Below, piece by piece: positions 1 to 5,079 of a DNA stretch of 5,079 bases (position 1 is the stretch's first letter; each line of letters starts with the position of its first letter). Made by a program: the position numbers and the translations under genes. The notes beneath the pieces are model-generated. The model had not been told where the DNA came from and ran no database searches. It saw nothing but the letters and a program-made list of their open reading frames with translations. Where the stretch lies: the NCBI GenBank assembly GCA_003156795.1, contig PMHU01000181.1, positions 1 through 5,079 on the forward strand, in the 5' to 3' direction. This DNA is from Acidimicrobiaceae bacterium (GTDB lineage: Bacteria > Actinomycetota > Acidimicrobiia > Acidimicrobiales > Palsa-688).

Positions 1-314
1 AGTACTTCGCCATCATCCCGGCCTTGTTCGCCACCCTGTACGTCCCGGTCGGCAAGAAATACGGCCCGCTCAACGCCCTCAACATCATGAAGCTGCACAG
101 CCCGCAGAGCGCAGTTCTGTCGGCCGTCATCTTCAATGCGCTCGTGATCGTCGCTCTGATCCCCTTGGCCTTGAGAGGCGTGAAGTTCCGGGCCGCGTCC
201 TCGGCGGCCATCCTGCGCCGCAACGTCTACATATACGGAGTGGGCGGGATCATCGTCCCCTTCATCTTCATCAAGCTCATAGACCTCGTGCTGGTCGCCC
301 TGCACGCCTACTGA
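1..314 (+). CDS. kdpB: KdpB, potassium-transporting P-type ATPase subunit B, C-terminal fragment
   Basis: This is the last 103 codons and stop of KdpB, cut by the left window edge; the reading frame starts at base 3. KdpB is the ATP-hydrolysing, phosphorylated subunit of the inner-membrane KdpFABC K+ uptake complex. The visible part is the C-terminal membrane domain. It opens with YFAIIPALF, continues through LNALNIMKLHSP and SAVIFNALVIVALIPLALRGV, then LRRNVYIYGVGG, and closes with a hydrophobic helix (IIVPFIFIKLIDLVLVAL). All of these match the family's closing helices closely. The first two bases, AG, would fit the AAG codon of the conserved lysine just before YFAII, which lies in the helix linked to ion coupling (inference). 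Compared with the E. coli protein as I remember it, about six extra residues (around VPVGKKYG) sit in the loop before LNALNIM. Phosphorylation and nucleotide-binding motifs lie outside the window. kdpC follows after 13 bases. Confidence 0.97.
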   Translation, partial: YFAIIPALFATLYVPVGKKYGPLNALNIMKLHSPQSAVLSAVIFNALVIVALIPLALRGVKFRAASSAAILRRNVYIYGVGGIIVPFIFIKLIDLVLVALHAY

Positions 315-327
315 TGGAAGCCGGTTA

Positions 328-945
328 ATGCTCGACCACCTTCGCCGCTCCGCCATCTTTGTCGTCATCGCCGTGATCTTCACGTTCGCGTTCGCCTACG
401 CCGGCACGGGCGTATCCCAGCTGTTCTTCAAGCATCAGGCCGACGGGTCCATCACCGCCAACGGCTCGACCCTCATCGGTCAGAACTGGGCCGCAGCCAA
501 GTGCCCTGGGCATTCGGTCGGCAGCTGCGTTTTCCACGGCCGTCCCGACGACACCGGCCCCTACGCGGCCAGCAAGACCCAGTCCGGCGGGGACAACCCG
601 CTCGAGGCCAACGGCGTCAGCGGGGAGTCTGCGGCTACCAACTACGGCCCGCGCTCCAAGCTCTTGCTGAACGCCACGATCCAGCTGATCGCCTACTGGA
701 AAGGGTTGGGCGTCGACGACCCGACCCCGGACCTGGTCACCACGTCGGGCAGCGGCTACGACCCCGACATCACCCCCCAGGACGCCAGCGTCCAGATCCC
801 CATGGTGTCCAACGCCACCGGCGTACCGGCTTCGTCCCTCGCCGCGCTGATCAAGAAGGAGACCCACCGCGCCGAGCTGGGGTTCCTGGGTAGTGACTAC
901 GTCAACGTCCTCCAACTCAACGAGGCTCTGGTCAAGCTCCAGTGA
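328..945 (+). CDS. kdpC: KdpC, potassium-transporting ATPase subunit C
   Basis: KdpC is the single-span accessory subunit that joins KdpA and KdpB in the KdpFABC K+ pump and promotes high-affinity ATP use. The 205 residues are slightly longer than the roughly 190 typical of the family. Residues 9-26 form the one N-terminal membrane helix. Family motifs follow in order: NGSTLIGQNW (45-54), FHGRPDD (69-75), TNYGPRS (104-110), TTSGSGYDPDITPQDA (138-153, the most diagnostic block) and VNVLQLNEAL (192-201). An insert between GQNW and FHGRP carries two cysteines (C59 and C67), which is unusual for this subunit. The ATG start is supported by GGAAG at 316-320, seven bases upstream. The gene follows kdpB by 13 bases, so the two should be cotranscribed. 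No kdpD/kdpE follows; the next gene points the other way. Confidence 0.97.
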   Translation: MLDHLRRSAIFVVIAVIFTFAFAYAGTGVSQLFFKHQADGSITANGSTLIGQNWAAAKCPGHSVGSCVFHGRPDDTGPYAASKTQSGGDNPLEANGVSGESAATNYGPRSKLLLNATIQLIAYWKGLGVDDPTPDLVTTSGSGYDPDITPQDASVQIPMVSNATGVPASSLAALIKKETHRAELGFLGSDYVNVLQLNEALVKLQ

Positions 946-967
946 GCACCTAGGCCGGCCGAAGTTT

Positions 968-1129
968 CTAGGGCGGGGGCCCGGCCCAGTCGGAATGGGG
1001 GTCTGAGGCAGGGAAGGAATCGACGCCCTGCTCGTCCAAGCGGTCCTCGCGCGCCACAGTGGCGGCCTTGGGCGGCCCGCCGGGTTCGGCCGTATCGCTG
1101 GGTCGGACGTCTTGTTTGGGGTCGGCCAT
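968..1129 (-). CDS. Small SFPASDP-motif protein of unknown function (53 aa)
   Basis: This is a 53-codon minus-strand frame, ATG at 1129-1127 and TAG at 970-968. The product is hydrophilic, with no membrane helix or signal peptide: MADPKQDVRPSDTAEPGG at the N-terminus, an acidic stretch AREDRLDEQGVD (26-37), then SFPASDPHSDWAG (38-50) and a short PPP tail. The block FPASDP preceded by acidic residues recurs, as I recall, at the C-terminus of many small uncharacterised bacterial proteins; I know of no assigned function. AAGGAAG lies 11 bases upstream of the ATG, a somewhat distant ribosome-binding site. The stop is 22 bases from the kdpC stop, so the genes converge. The gene is divergent from the metal ABC operon and shares its upstream region. 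The motif argues against a chance frame, but no homology search was possible. Confidence 0.6.
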   Translation of the reverse strand: MADPKQDVRPSDTAEPGGPPKAATVAREDRLDEQGVDSFPASDPHSDWAGPPP

Positions 1130-1219
1130 GGACGCTCTCGCTTCCTTGGGCTGCGCTCGGGGGGTGCGGGTCGACGCTACCGGACCGCCCCGCCTTCGCC
1201 TTCAGGCGCCAGGGAATGT

Positions 1220-1249
1220 TTGCATTGAGACTCAGTCTTAGCCTATGTT
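1220..1249 (+). promoter_or_regulatory. Candidate promoter of the metal ABC operon
   Basis: A possible -35 element TTGCAT (1220-1225) and -10 element TATGTT (1244-1249) are 18 bases apart. They match the TTGACA/TATAAT consensus at only three and four positions. Transcription would start near 1256, giving a leader of about 29 bases before the lipoprotein ATG. The stretch is richer in A/T than the sequence around it. The main support is the position of the dyad at 1226-1240, which fills the spacer between the two elements as a repressor site would. Confidence 0.3.
1226..1240. promoter_or_regulatory. Candidate Fur/Zur-family operator (7-1-7 dyad)
   Basis: TGAGACTCAGTCTTA is an inverted repeat of two 7-base arms around a central C, with six of seven positions paired. 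It has the 7-1-7 layout of Fur-family operators and matches ten of the fourteen defined positions of the textbook box TGATAATnATTATCA, including TGA at one end and the alternating A/T positions. It lies 45 bases upstream of a Zn/Mn-type importer operon and 97 bases upstream of the divergent small gene. Zur (zinc) or a manganese-responsive relative is the natural candidate regulator. No regulator gene is in the window, so the assignment is inference. Confidence 0.4.
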
Positions 1250-1284
1250 TCGAAAGTGGTTTCCCGCTGGCACGGACGTGAATC

Positions 1285-2259
1285 ATGAGGCCGTTCGAGG
1301 GAGAGTCGCCTCGGCGGGGAAGACGGTTGGCGGCGGGCGCCCTCGTGGCCGCGGCGATGACGGCGGCGACGGGATGCGGCGGCGGGGCCAGAGTGGCGGA
1401 CTCCGTGGGGTCGTCCGTCGCGCCGGATTCCGGCGTGATCAACGCCGTCGGGGCGGAAAACGAGTATGGCGACGTGATCAGCCAGATCGGCGGGCGCTAC
1501 GTCGACGTGTCGTCGATCCTCAACAACCCCAACACAGATCCGCACACGTTCGAGTCCAGCCCGCGCGTCGCCCGCGAGGTGAGCTCGGCCCAGCTGATCG
1601 TCCAGAACGGTGTCGGTTACGACGACTTCATGACCAAGATCGAGTCGGCGTCGTCGAACTCGGCTCGCAGGGTGATCATCGTCCAGAAGCTGCTGGGGTT
1701 GCCGACCGACACCCCGAACCCGCACTTGTGGTACGACCCGACGACCATGCCCGCGGTCGCCCGAGCCGTGTCAACCGCTCTGGCCGCCTTGCAGCCGGCC
1801 CACGCCGCCTATTTCCAGGCCGCCGCAGCGAAGTTCGTGACCTCGCTCAACCCGTGGTTGGACGCCATCGCGGCCTTCAAAGCCAAGTACGCAGGCACGA
1901 CTGCAGCGACCACCGAACCGGTCGCCGACTACCTGCTGACGGCGATGGGGATCGACAACATGACCCCGTTCGGTTTCCAAGCCGACATCATGAACGGCAT
2001 CGACCCGAGCCCTGAGGACATATCCCTCGAGAACGGCTTCTTCACCAAACACCAGGTCAAGGTGTTCTGCTACAACCAGCAGGTGGTCGACGCCCTGACC
2101 ACCTCGATCCGCCAGACCGCCCAGAAGAAGGGGATCCCTGTGGTCGGCGTGTACGAGACCATGCCGACACCGGGTTACGACTACCAGTCGTGGATGGTGG
2201 CGGAAGTCCAGGCCATCCAGAGCGCCGTCGCCGACGGCACGTCGACCGAGCACCTGTGA
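1285..2259 (+). CDS. Zn/Mn-type ABC transporter substrate-binding lipoprotein (ZnuA/TroA family)
   Basis: This extracytoplasmic protein captures a divalent metal ion and delivers it to the ABC permeases encoded downstream. An arginine-rich start (RRGRR, 10-14) and a hydrophobic stretch lead to the lipobox ATGC, predicting lipidation at C31; 324 residues is normal for the family. The usual metal-ligand positions are visible: H87 in NTDPHTFE, H147 in NPHLWYDP, E211 in TEPVADYL, and probably E291 in VYETMPTPGY, where many relatives use Asp. There is no His-rich loop before H147, a feature of several zinc-specific ZnuA proteins. The Glu ligand at the third position is also seen in Mn-binding relatives such as PsaA, so Zn and Mn remain open. 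The C-terminal block YQSWMVAEVQAIQSA fits the family. The ATG at 1285 gives a complete signal peptide, though its ribosome-binding site is weak (GGA at 1274-1276). The stop overlaps the ATPase start. Confidence 0.93.
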   Translation: MRPFEGESPRRGRRLAAGALVAAAMTAATGCGGGARVADSVGSSVAPDSGVINAVGAENEYGDVISQIGGRYVDVSSILNNPNTDPHTFESSPRVAREVSSAQLIVQNGVGYDDFMTKIESASSNSARRVIIVQKLLGLPTDTPNPHLWYDPTTMPAVARAVSTALAALQPAHAAYFQAAAAKFVTSLNPWLDAIAAFKAKYAGTTAATTEPVADYLLTAMGIDNMTPFGFQADIMNGIDPSPEDISLENGFFTKHQVKVFCYNQQVVDALTTSIRQTAQKKGIPVVGVYETMPTPGYDYQSWMVAEVQAIQSAVADGTSTEHL

Positions 2260-3104
2260 CCGACCGCTCCCAGCCGGTCACCGCCAATGAACCCGACGTG
2301 CTGCGCGTCGAGGGGGTCACCGTCGCGCTCGGCGGGCGGACCATCCTGGAGGACGTCGCCTTCGCCATCGCCCCGGGCAGCTTCACCGGGCTGATCGGGT
2401 CCAACGGAGCCGGCAAGACCACTCTGCTGCGCGTCATCCTCGGCTTGCAGCGACCGGGCCGCGGTCGGGTCGTCGTCGCCGGGGACGCCGGCAACCGGCG
2501 AAACCGATCGATCGGGTACGTCCCCCAGAAGGTCCTGCTCGACCCCGACATGCCCATGCGGGCCCGCGATCTCATAGGGCTCGGATTGGACGGTCACCGC
2601 TTCGGCATTCCGATGCCGTCGAAGACCCGCACCAGTCTCGTGGACGAAATGCTCGCGGCCGTCGATGCCGAGCGCTTCGCGAACGCCCGCGTCGGGATCC
2701 TTTCAGGCGGTGAGCAGCAGCGGGTCCTCATCGCCCACGCGCTCATCAGTCGCCCCCGGCTGCTGCTCCTCGACGAACCGTTGGCCAACCTCGACCTGCG
2801 CTCGGGGCAGGAGATCATCGGCCTGCTGCACCGCATCGCCACCGAGCATCACATCGCCGTGCTCCTCTCCGCCCACGAGATGAACCCGCTCCTTCCGGTC
2901 ATGGATCGCGTCGTCTACCTAGCAGGCGGTCGGGCCGCGGCGGGAACGACCGACGAGGTCATCCGCACCGAAGTTCTCAGCGGCCTGTACGGACACCCCG
3001 TCGAGGTGCTTCACATCCACGACCGCGTTCTCGTCATAGCCGGACCCGGCTACCCCGACGCCGCCAGGCTGGCGGCCGAGGGGGCCGGGATCGAGCTGGG
3101 CTGA
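2256..3104 (+). CDS. Metal ABC transporter ATP-binding protein (ZnuC/TroB type)
   Basis: This cytoplasmic ATPase powers the metal importer. All ABC motifs are present: Walker A GSNGAGKT (48-55), Q-loop Q91 in YVPQK, signature LSGGEQQR (149-156), Walker B LLLLDEP (169-175), D-loop NLD (178-180) and H-loop H207 in SAHEMNPLLP. The C-terminal segment LYGHPVEVLHIHDRVLVIAG (254-273) is typical of metal-type ATPases. I place the start at GTG 2256, giving 282 residues and a GTGA overlap with the lipoprotein stop, a common sign of translational coupling. An in-frame ATG at 2190 lies inside the lipoprotein gene and would add a low-complexity arginine-rich tail, so I reject it. GTG 2298 is a possible alternative. 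Walker A has S49 where Pro is usual and T56 where Ser is usual; neither should abolish activity. The permease starts six bases after the stop. Confidence 0.95.
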   Translation: MTDRSQPVTANEPDVLRVEGVTVALGGRTILEDVAFAIAPGSFTGLIGSNGAGKTTLLRVILGLQRPGRGRVVVAGDAGNRRNRSIGYVPQKVLLDPDMPMRARDLIGLGLDGHRFGIPMPSKTRTSLVDEMLAAVDAERFANARVGILSGGEQQRVLIAHALISRPRLLLLDEPLANLDLRSGQEIIGLLHRIATEHHIAVLLSAHEMNPLLPVMDRVVYLAGGRAAAGTTDEVIRTEVLSGLYGHPVEVLHIHDRVLVIAGPGYPDAARLAAEGAGIELG

Positions 3105-3110
3105 CGGGCC

Positions 3111-3986
3111 GTGCACTTCATCGTCGAGCCCGGCTTCTTCTCGAGCCAGCCGGTGCACGTGGCCCTGACCATCGGCGGTGTCGTCGCCGTGGTATCCGCC
3201 GCGGTCGGGATCTTCACCGTCATACGCGGCCAATCCTTCGCCGGCCACACCCTGACGGACGTCTCCACCGCCGGCGGCTCGGCTGCATTCTTGCTGGGGA
3301 TGAACCCCCTGCTCGGGTTCATAGGCCTCAGCCTCGTCGGAAGCGGAACCATGGACCTGATCGGCGTGCAACGCGTCCGCGGCCGGGACCTGGCTACCGG
3401 CATCGTCCTGGGTGCGAGCATCGGCCTGGCCGCTCTGTTTCTCTATCTCGACACCACCACCAGGGCCACCACCGGCGCCACCCAACAGATCCTCTTCGGG
3501 TCGATCTTCACCCTCGACCCTGGCGAAGTCCCCATCGTGGTCGCTTTCAGCGTCATCTCCCTGGTTGCTTTAGCCGTCATCTACCGCCCGCTCCTGCTGG
3601 CCACCATGAGCCCCGACATCGCCGCCGCCCGAGGCGTCCGCCTCCGGCCGGTCGGCCTGGCGTTCATGCTCGCCCTGGCCGTGTCGGTCGGCCTGTCGTC
3701 GTTGGCCATCGGCTCCATCCTTTCCACCGCTCTGCTCATCGGTCCCGCGGCCGCCGCTCTACGCCTGACCAAGCGGATCGGCGCCGCCCTGATCACCGCC
3801 GTGGCCATCGGGGTCGCCGCCACCTGGGTCGGCGTGCTCCTCGCCTACGACAGCTACTACTGGGGTTCATCGCACAACGGATACCCGGTCAGCTTCTTCA
3901 TCGTCGCCCTCACCTTCTTGATCTACCTGGCGTCGGGACTCCCGGCTCGGCGGGCCGCGACGTCGGCGCCGGCGAAGAGGCACTGA
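3111..3986 (+). CDS. Metal ABC transporter permease, ABC-3 family (first subunit)
   Basis: This integral membrane subunit forms part of the metal translocation path (ZnuB/TroC/MntB-like). The 291 residues contain about seven or eight hydrophobic helices, roughly at 17-37, 53-78, 94-113, 140-157, 181-212, 223-245 and 259-276; the long 181-212 stretch may be two. Family blocks are clear: IRGQSFAGHTLTDVSTAG (38-55), RPLLLATMSPDIAAARGVRL (159-178) and STALLIGPAAAALRL (205-219). The GTG start at 3111 is the only nearby start that keeps the first helix. The ribosome-binding site is poor, so translation may depend on coupling to the ATPase stop six bases upstream. A second permease of the same family follows directly, suggesting a heterodimer rather than the homodimer of E. 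coli ZnuB. Confidence 0.94.
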   Translation: MHFIVEPGFFSSQPVHVALTIGGVVAVVSAAVGIFTVIRGQSFAGHTLTDVSTAGGSAAFLLGMNPLLGFIGLSLVGSGTMDLIGVQRVRGRDLATGIVLGASIGLAALFLYLDTTTRATTGATQQILFGSIFTLDPGEVPIVVAFSVISLVALAVIYRPLLLATMSPDIAAARGVRLRPVGLAFMLALAVSVGLSSLAIGSILSTALLIGPAAAALRLTKRIGAALITAVAIGVAATWVGVLLAYDSYYWGSSHNGYPVSFFIVALTFLIYLASGLPARRAATSAPAKRH

Positions 3987-3988
3987 TC

Positions 3989-4798
3989 GTGTTCTCGGGA
4001 TTCATGACCAACACCTGGGTCGTGGCGACGGTCGTCGCCGCCCTGGCGGGCGTGGTCGGCTTCTTCGTGGTGCTGCGCGGCTCAGCGTTCCCCGCCCACG
4101 CCATCCCCAACGGAGCCTTCGCCGGAGCGGCAGCGGCCAACCTGCTCGGCCTCAACGCGCTCCTGGGTCTCGGCGTGTTCGCCGTGTTCGCCGCGCTCGG
4201 TATCGGCACGCTCGGGCGTAGGGGCCGCCACGACGTCGTCACCGCCCTGGCCCTGGTATTGATGCTCGCCCTCGGGGCCCTGTTTCTGTCGCGTAGCACC
4301 GAGTACGAGCCGGCCATCTACGCGCTGTTGTTCGGAGAGGTCCTCGGCGTGTCGACGACGGAGCTCCTGCCCGTCGCCTTCCTAGCCGTCGTCTGCATCG
4401 CCGCCATCGTTTTCATGTATCGGCCCCTCACGCTTTCTTCGGTCGTCCCTGAGATCGCCGAGGCCAGGGGCGTGCGCAGCCACCGCATGGAGATCGCTTT
4501 CCTGGTCGTCCTCGCCGTCGCCACGGCCATGACCGTGCCCGTGGTCGGCGCCCTGCTCATCTTCTCGTTGATGATCGGGCCCCCGGCCGCGGCCCGCTCT
4601 TTCACCGACCGCCCGCCGGTCGCCATCATCCTTTCCATGGCGATCGCCCTCGCCACCGTGTGGGCCGCCATCGCCAGCTCCTACGCCTCGAACTGGCCCA
4701 TCGGATTCTTCGTGGGCACCATGAGCGCGTTCGCCTACGGGATCGGTCGGGCCTGGGCCGCCTGGCGACGATCCCGCCGGCCGGCAACTCGGTTGTGA
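3989..4798 (+). CDS. Metal ABC transporter permease, ABC-3 family (second subunit)
   Basis: This second permease belongs to the same family as the preceding gene but is clearly a different sequence, so it is an old paralogue rather than a recent copy. The 269 residues contain about seven helices, roughly 11-29, 42-73, 84-100, 124-143, 167-198, 211-231 and 237-254. Motifs parallel the first subunit: LRGSAFPAHAIPNGAFAG (29-46), RPLTLSSVVPEIAEARGVR (145-163) and GALLIFSLMIGPPAAARS (187-204). The C-terminus is short and basic (WRRSRRPATRL), as expected on the cytoplasmic side. GTG 3989 lies two bases after the upstream stop and eight bases after AGAGG (3976-3980), a better ribosome-binding site than the first permease has. 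It is the last gene of the operon. Lipoprotein, ATPase and two permeases recall the TroABCD layout; the metal is undetermined. Confidence 0.94.
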   Translation: MFSGFMTNTWVVATVVAALAGVVGFFVVLRGSAFPAHAIPNGAFAGAAAANLLGLNALLGLGVFAVFAALGIGTLGRRGRHDVVTALALVLMLALGALFLSRSTEYEPAIYALLFGEVLGVSTTELLPVAFLAVVCIAAIVFMYRPLTLSSVVPEIAEARGVRSHRMEIAFLVVLAVATAMTVPVVGALLIFSLMIGPPAAARSFTDRPPVAIILSMAIALATVWAAIASSYASNWPIGFFVGTMSAFAYGIGRAWAAWRRSRRPATRL

Positions 4799-4866
4799 CC
4801 TCAACGGTTCGGCGACTCCAAGCGTCCTAGATAGGAGGCGGTTCGGTCGTCACGACGGTGCTGGTT

Positions 4867-4887
4867 TGGCGTCGATGATCGACACCA
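4867..4887. other. Imperfect 21-bp dyad downstream of the ABC operon
   Basis: Two 10-base arms flank a central G at 4877, and nine of ten positions pair (the exception is C4870 against A4884). The inner 13 bases, GTCGATGATCGAC, are a perfect dyad. As RNA it could fold as an eight-pair stem with one mismatch and a five-base ATGAT loop, starting 69 bases after the last permease stop. It could therefore end the operon transcript, but no T-run follows, only ATTCCCCTT. It could equally be a protein-binding site for a gene beyond the right edge. Confidence 0.35.
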
Positions 4888-4894
4888 TTCCCCT

Positions 4895-4913
4895 TCGATG
4901 CCGTTGCCATCGA
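4895..4913. other. Small hairpin-forming inverted repeat
   Basis: TCGATG (4895-4900) and CATCGA (4908-4913) form a perfect six-base inverted repeat with a seven-base spacer, CCGTTGC. It lies between the 21-bp dyad and the repeat cluster. On its own it could be chance; it is listed because the 170 bases from 4867 onward are dense in symmetrical sequence. Confidence 0.25.
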
Positions 4914-4926
4914 GCCCTGGTCGCGC

Positions 4927-4971
4927 TAACGCGCCACTGACTTCGCCATTGACCGGACCGCTGGCGCGTTA
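4927..4971. repeat. Hairpin unit 1 of the repeat cluster
   Basis: The left arm TAACGCGCCACTG (4927-4939) faces the right arm CGCTGGCGCGTTA (4959-4971). Eleven of 13 positions pair around a 19-base loop, and one more C-G pair is available outside (4926 with 4972). Unit 2 has identical arm and loop lengths, 62 bases further on. Confidence 0.65.
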
Positions 4972-4988
4972 GGTGAACATTTCGAAGG

Positions 4989-5033
4989 TAACGCGACACT
5001 GGATCGCGACGGCGTCGATGCAGTGGCGCGTTA
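4989..5033. repeat. Hairpin unit 2 of the repeat cluster
   Basis: The left arm TAACGCGACACTG (4989-5001) faces the right arm CAGTGGCGCGTTA (5021-5033). Twelve of 13 positions pair around a 19-base loop. The loop differs in sequence from that of unit 1 and contains its own small dyad, CGACG-G-CGTCG (5007-5017). Arms kept while loops diverge suggest that the stem is what matters. Confidence 0.65.
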
Positions 5034-5079
5034 GCGCGATTGAACGGGTAGGTCGCGCCGCCCGTCGCGCCGTCTTCGC

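Larger units (their letters stand above)
4921..5039. repeat. Repeat cluster bounded by a perfect 19-bp inverted repeat
   Basis: TCGCGCTAACGCGCCACTG at 4921-4939 is exactly reverse-complemented at 5021-5039, with 81 bases between. Inside lie two further degenerate copies of the core in alternating orientation (4959-4971 and 4989-5001). No protein-coding frame is credible across it. The flanks show no target-site duplication and there is no transposase, so a mobile-element identity is not supported. It may be an intergenic palindromic element of the REP or BIME kind, or the start of a larger array running past the right edge. Confidence 0.75.

Noticed and set aside
325..915. Long minus-strand open frame (196 codons) opposite kdpC
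   Set aside because: It is the mirror of kdpC in high-GC DNA. It has no recognisable domain, and kdpC on the other strand has its full set of family motifs.
946..995. Terminator between kdpC and the small convergent gene
   Set aside because: GGCCGGCC (953-960) is a palindrome without a loop, and the GC-rich run after 970 has no T-run on either strand.
1233..1252. DtxR/MntR-type operator around TTAGCCTA (1238-1245)
   Set aside because: The eight-base core matches the centre of the DtxR-type consensus, but neither outer arm does. The Fur/Zur-like dyad beside it fits better.
897..1442. Minus-strand open frame of 181 codons across the intergenic region
   Set aside because: It runs into both kdpC and the lipoprotein signal peptide and has no recognisable domain. 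A shorter frame in the same place (968-1129) has a recognisable motif and explains the region better.
1245..2015. Plus-strand open frame of 256 codons overlapping the lipoprotein gene
   Set aside because: The translation is arginine-rich low-complexity sequence, typical of a shifted frame in GC-rich DNA. The lipoprotein frame contains the clear family motifs.
2190..2255. Upstream ATG as the start of the ATPase gene
   Set aside because: It would overlap the lipoprotein gene by 70 bases and add an arginine-rich tail not seen in ABC ATPases. The GTG at 2256 gives the usual 4-base overlap.
4833..4838. AGGAGG, a strong ribosome-binding sequence after the last permease
   Set aside because: No start codon lies within a usable distance. 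The nearest GTG (4858) is 19 bases away and its frame stops after six codons.
4875..4940. Small open frame of 21 codons starting at ATG 4875
   Set aside because: There is no ribosome-binding site, it begins inside the 21-bp dyad and it ends in the repeat cluster. Nothing supports translation.
4921..4978. Integron attC-like site
   Set aside because: GTTAGGT (4969-4975) fits the GTTRRRY half, but the matching left half, CGCTAAC, does not fit RYYYAAC, and there is no integrase or gene cassette.
4921..5039. MITE or other transposable element with 19-bp terminal repeats
   Set aside because: No direct duplication is visible in the flanking bases, and the internal copies in alternating orientation are not typical of a simple MITE.

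Overview
The window looks like chromosomal DNA from a high-GC bacterium, most likely an actinobacterium. The support is strong G/C preference at third codon positions, GTG starts for three of the genes, tightly packed operons, and a metal-binding lipoprotein of a type I associate with Actinobacteria. This placement is inference: there is no rRNA or other marker gene to fix the lineage.

Left block (1-945, plus strand): the 3' end of kdpB and a complete kdpC, the end of a kdp operon for the high-affinity K+ uptake ATPase KdpFABC. kdpF/kdpA and most of kdpB lie off the left edge. No kdpD/kdpE sensor-regulator pair follows kdpC.

Middle (946-1284): a small gene on the minus strand (968-1129, 53 codons) converges on kdpC and ends 22 bases from it. 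It carries an SFPASDP-type motif that I recall from small uncharacterised bacterial proteins. The 155 bases between its start and the next plus-strand gene are a divergent intergenic region. A 15-bp 7-1-7 dyad (1226-1240) there resembles a Fur/Zur-family operator and sits between poor but plausible -35 and -10 elements.

Right block (1285-4798, plus strand): a four-gene divalent-metal ABC importer operon. It encodes a substrate-binding lipoprotein, an ATPase and two different ABC-3 family permeases. The spacing is a 4-base overlap, then gaps of 6 and 2 bases. The lipoprotein would capture Zn2+ or Mn2+ outside the membrane and pass it to a channel probably formed by both permeases and driven by the ATPase. 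The metal cannot be decided from sequence alone.

Right edge (4799-5079): no gene that I can support. It holds a 21-bp dyad just after the operon and a striking repeat cluster. Four copies of a 13-bp sequence alternate in orientation and form two hairpins exactly 62 bp apart, and a perfect 19-bp inverted repeat encloses the cluster. This cluster and the small SFPASDP gene are the least explained parts of the window.
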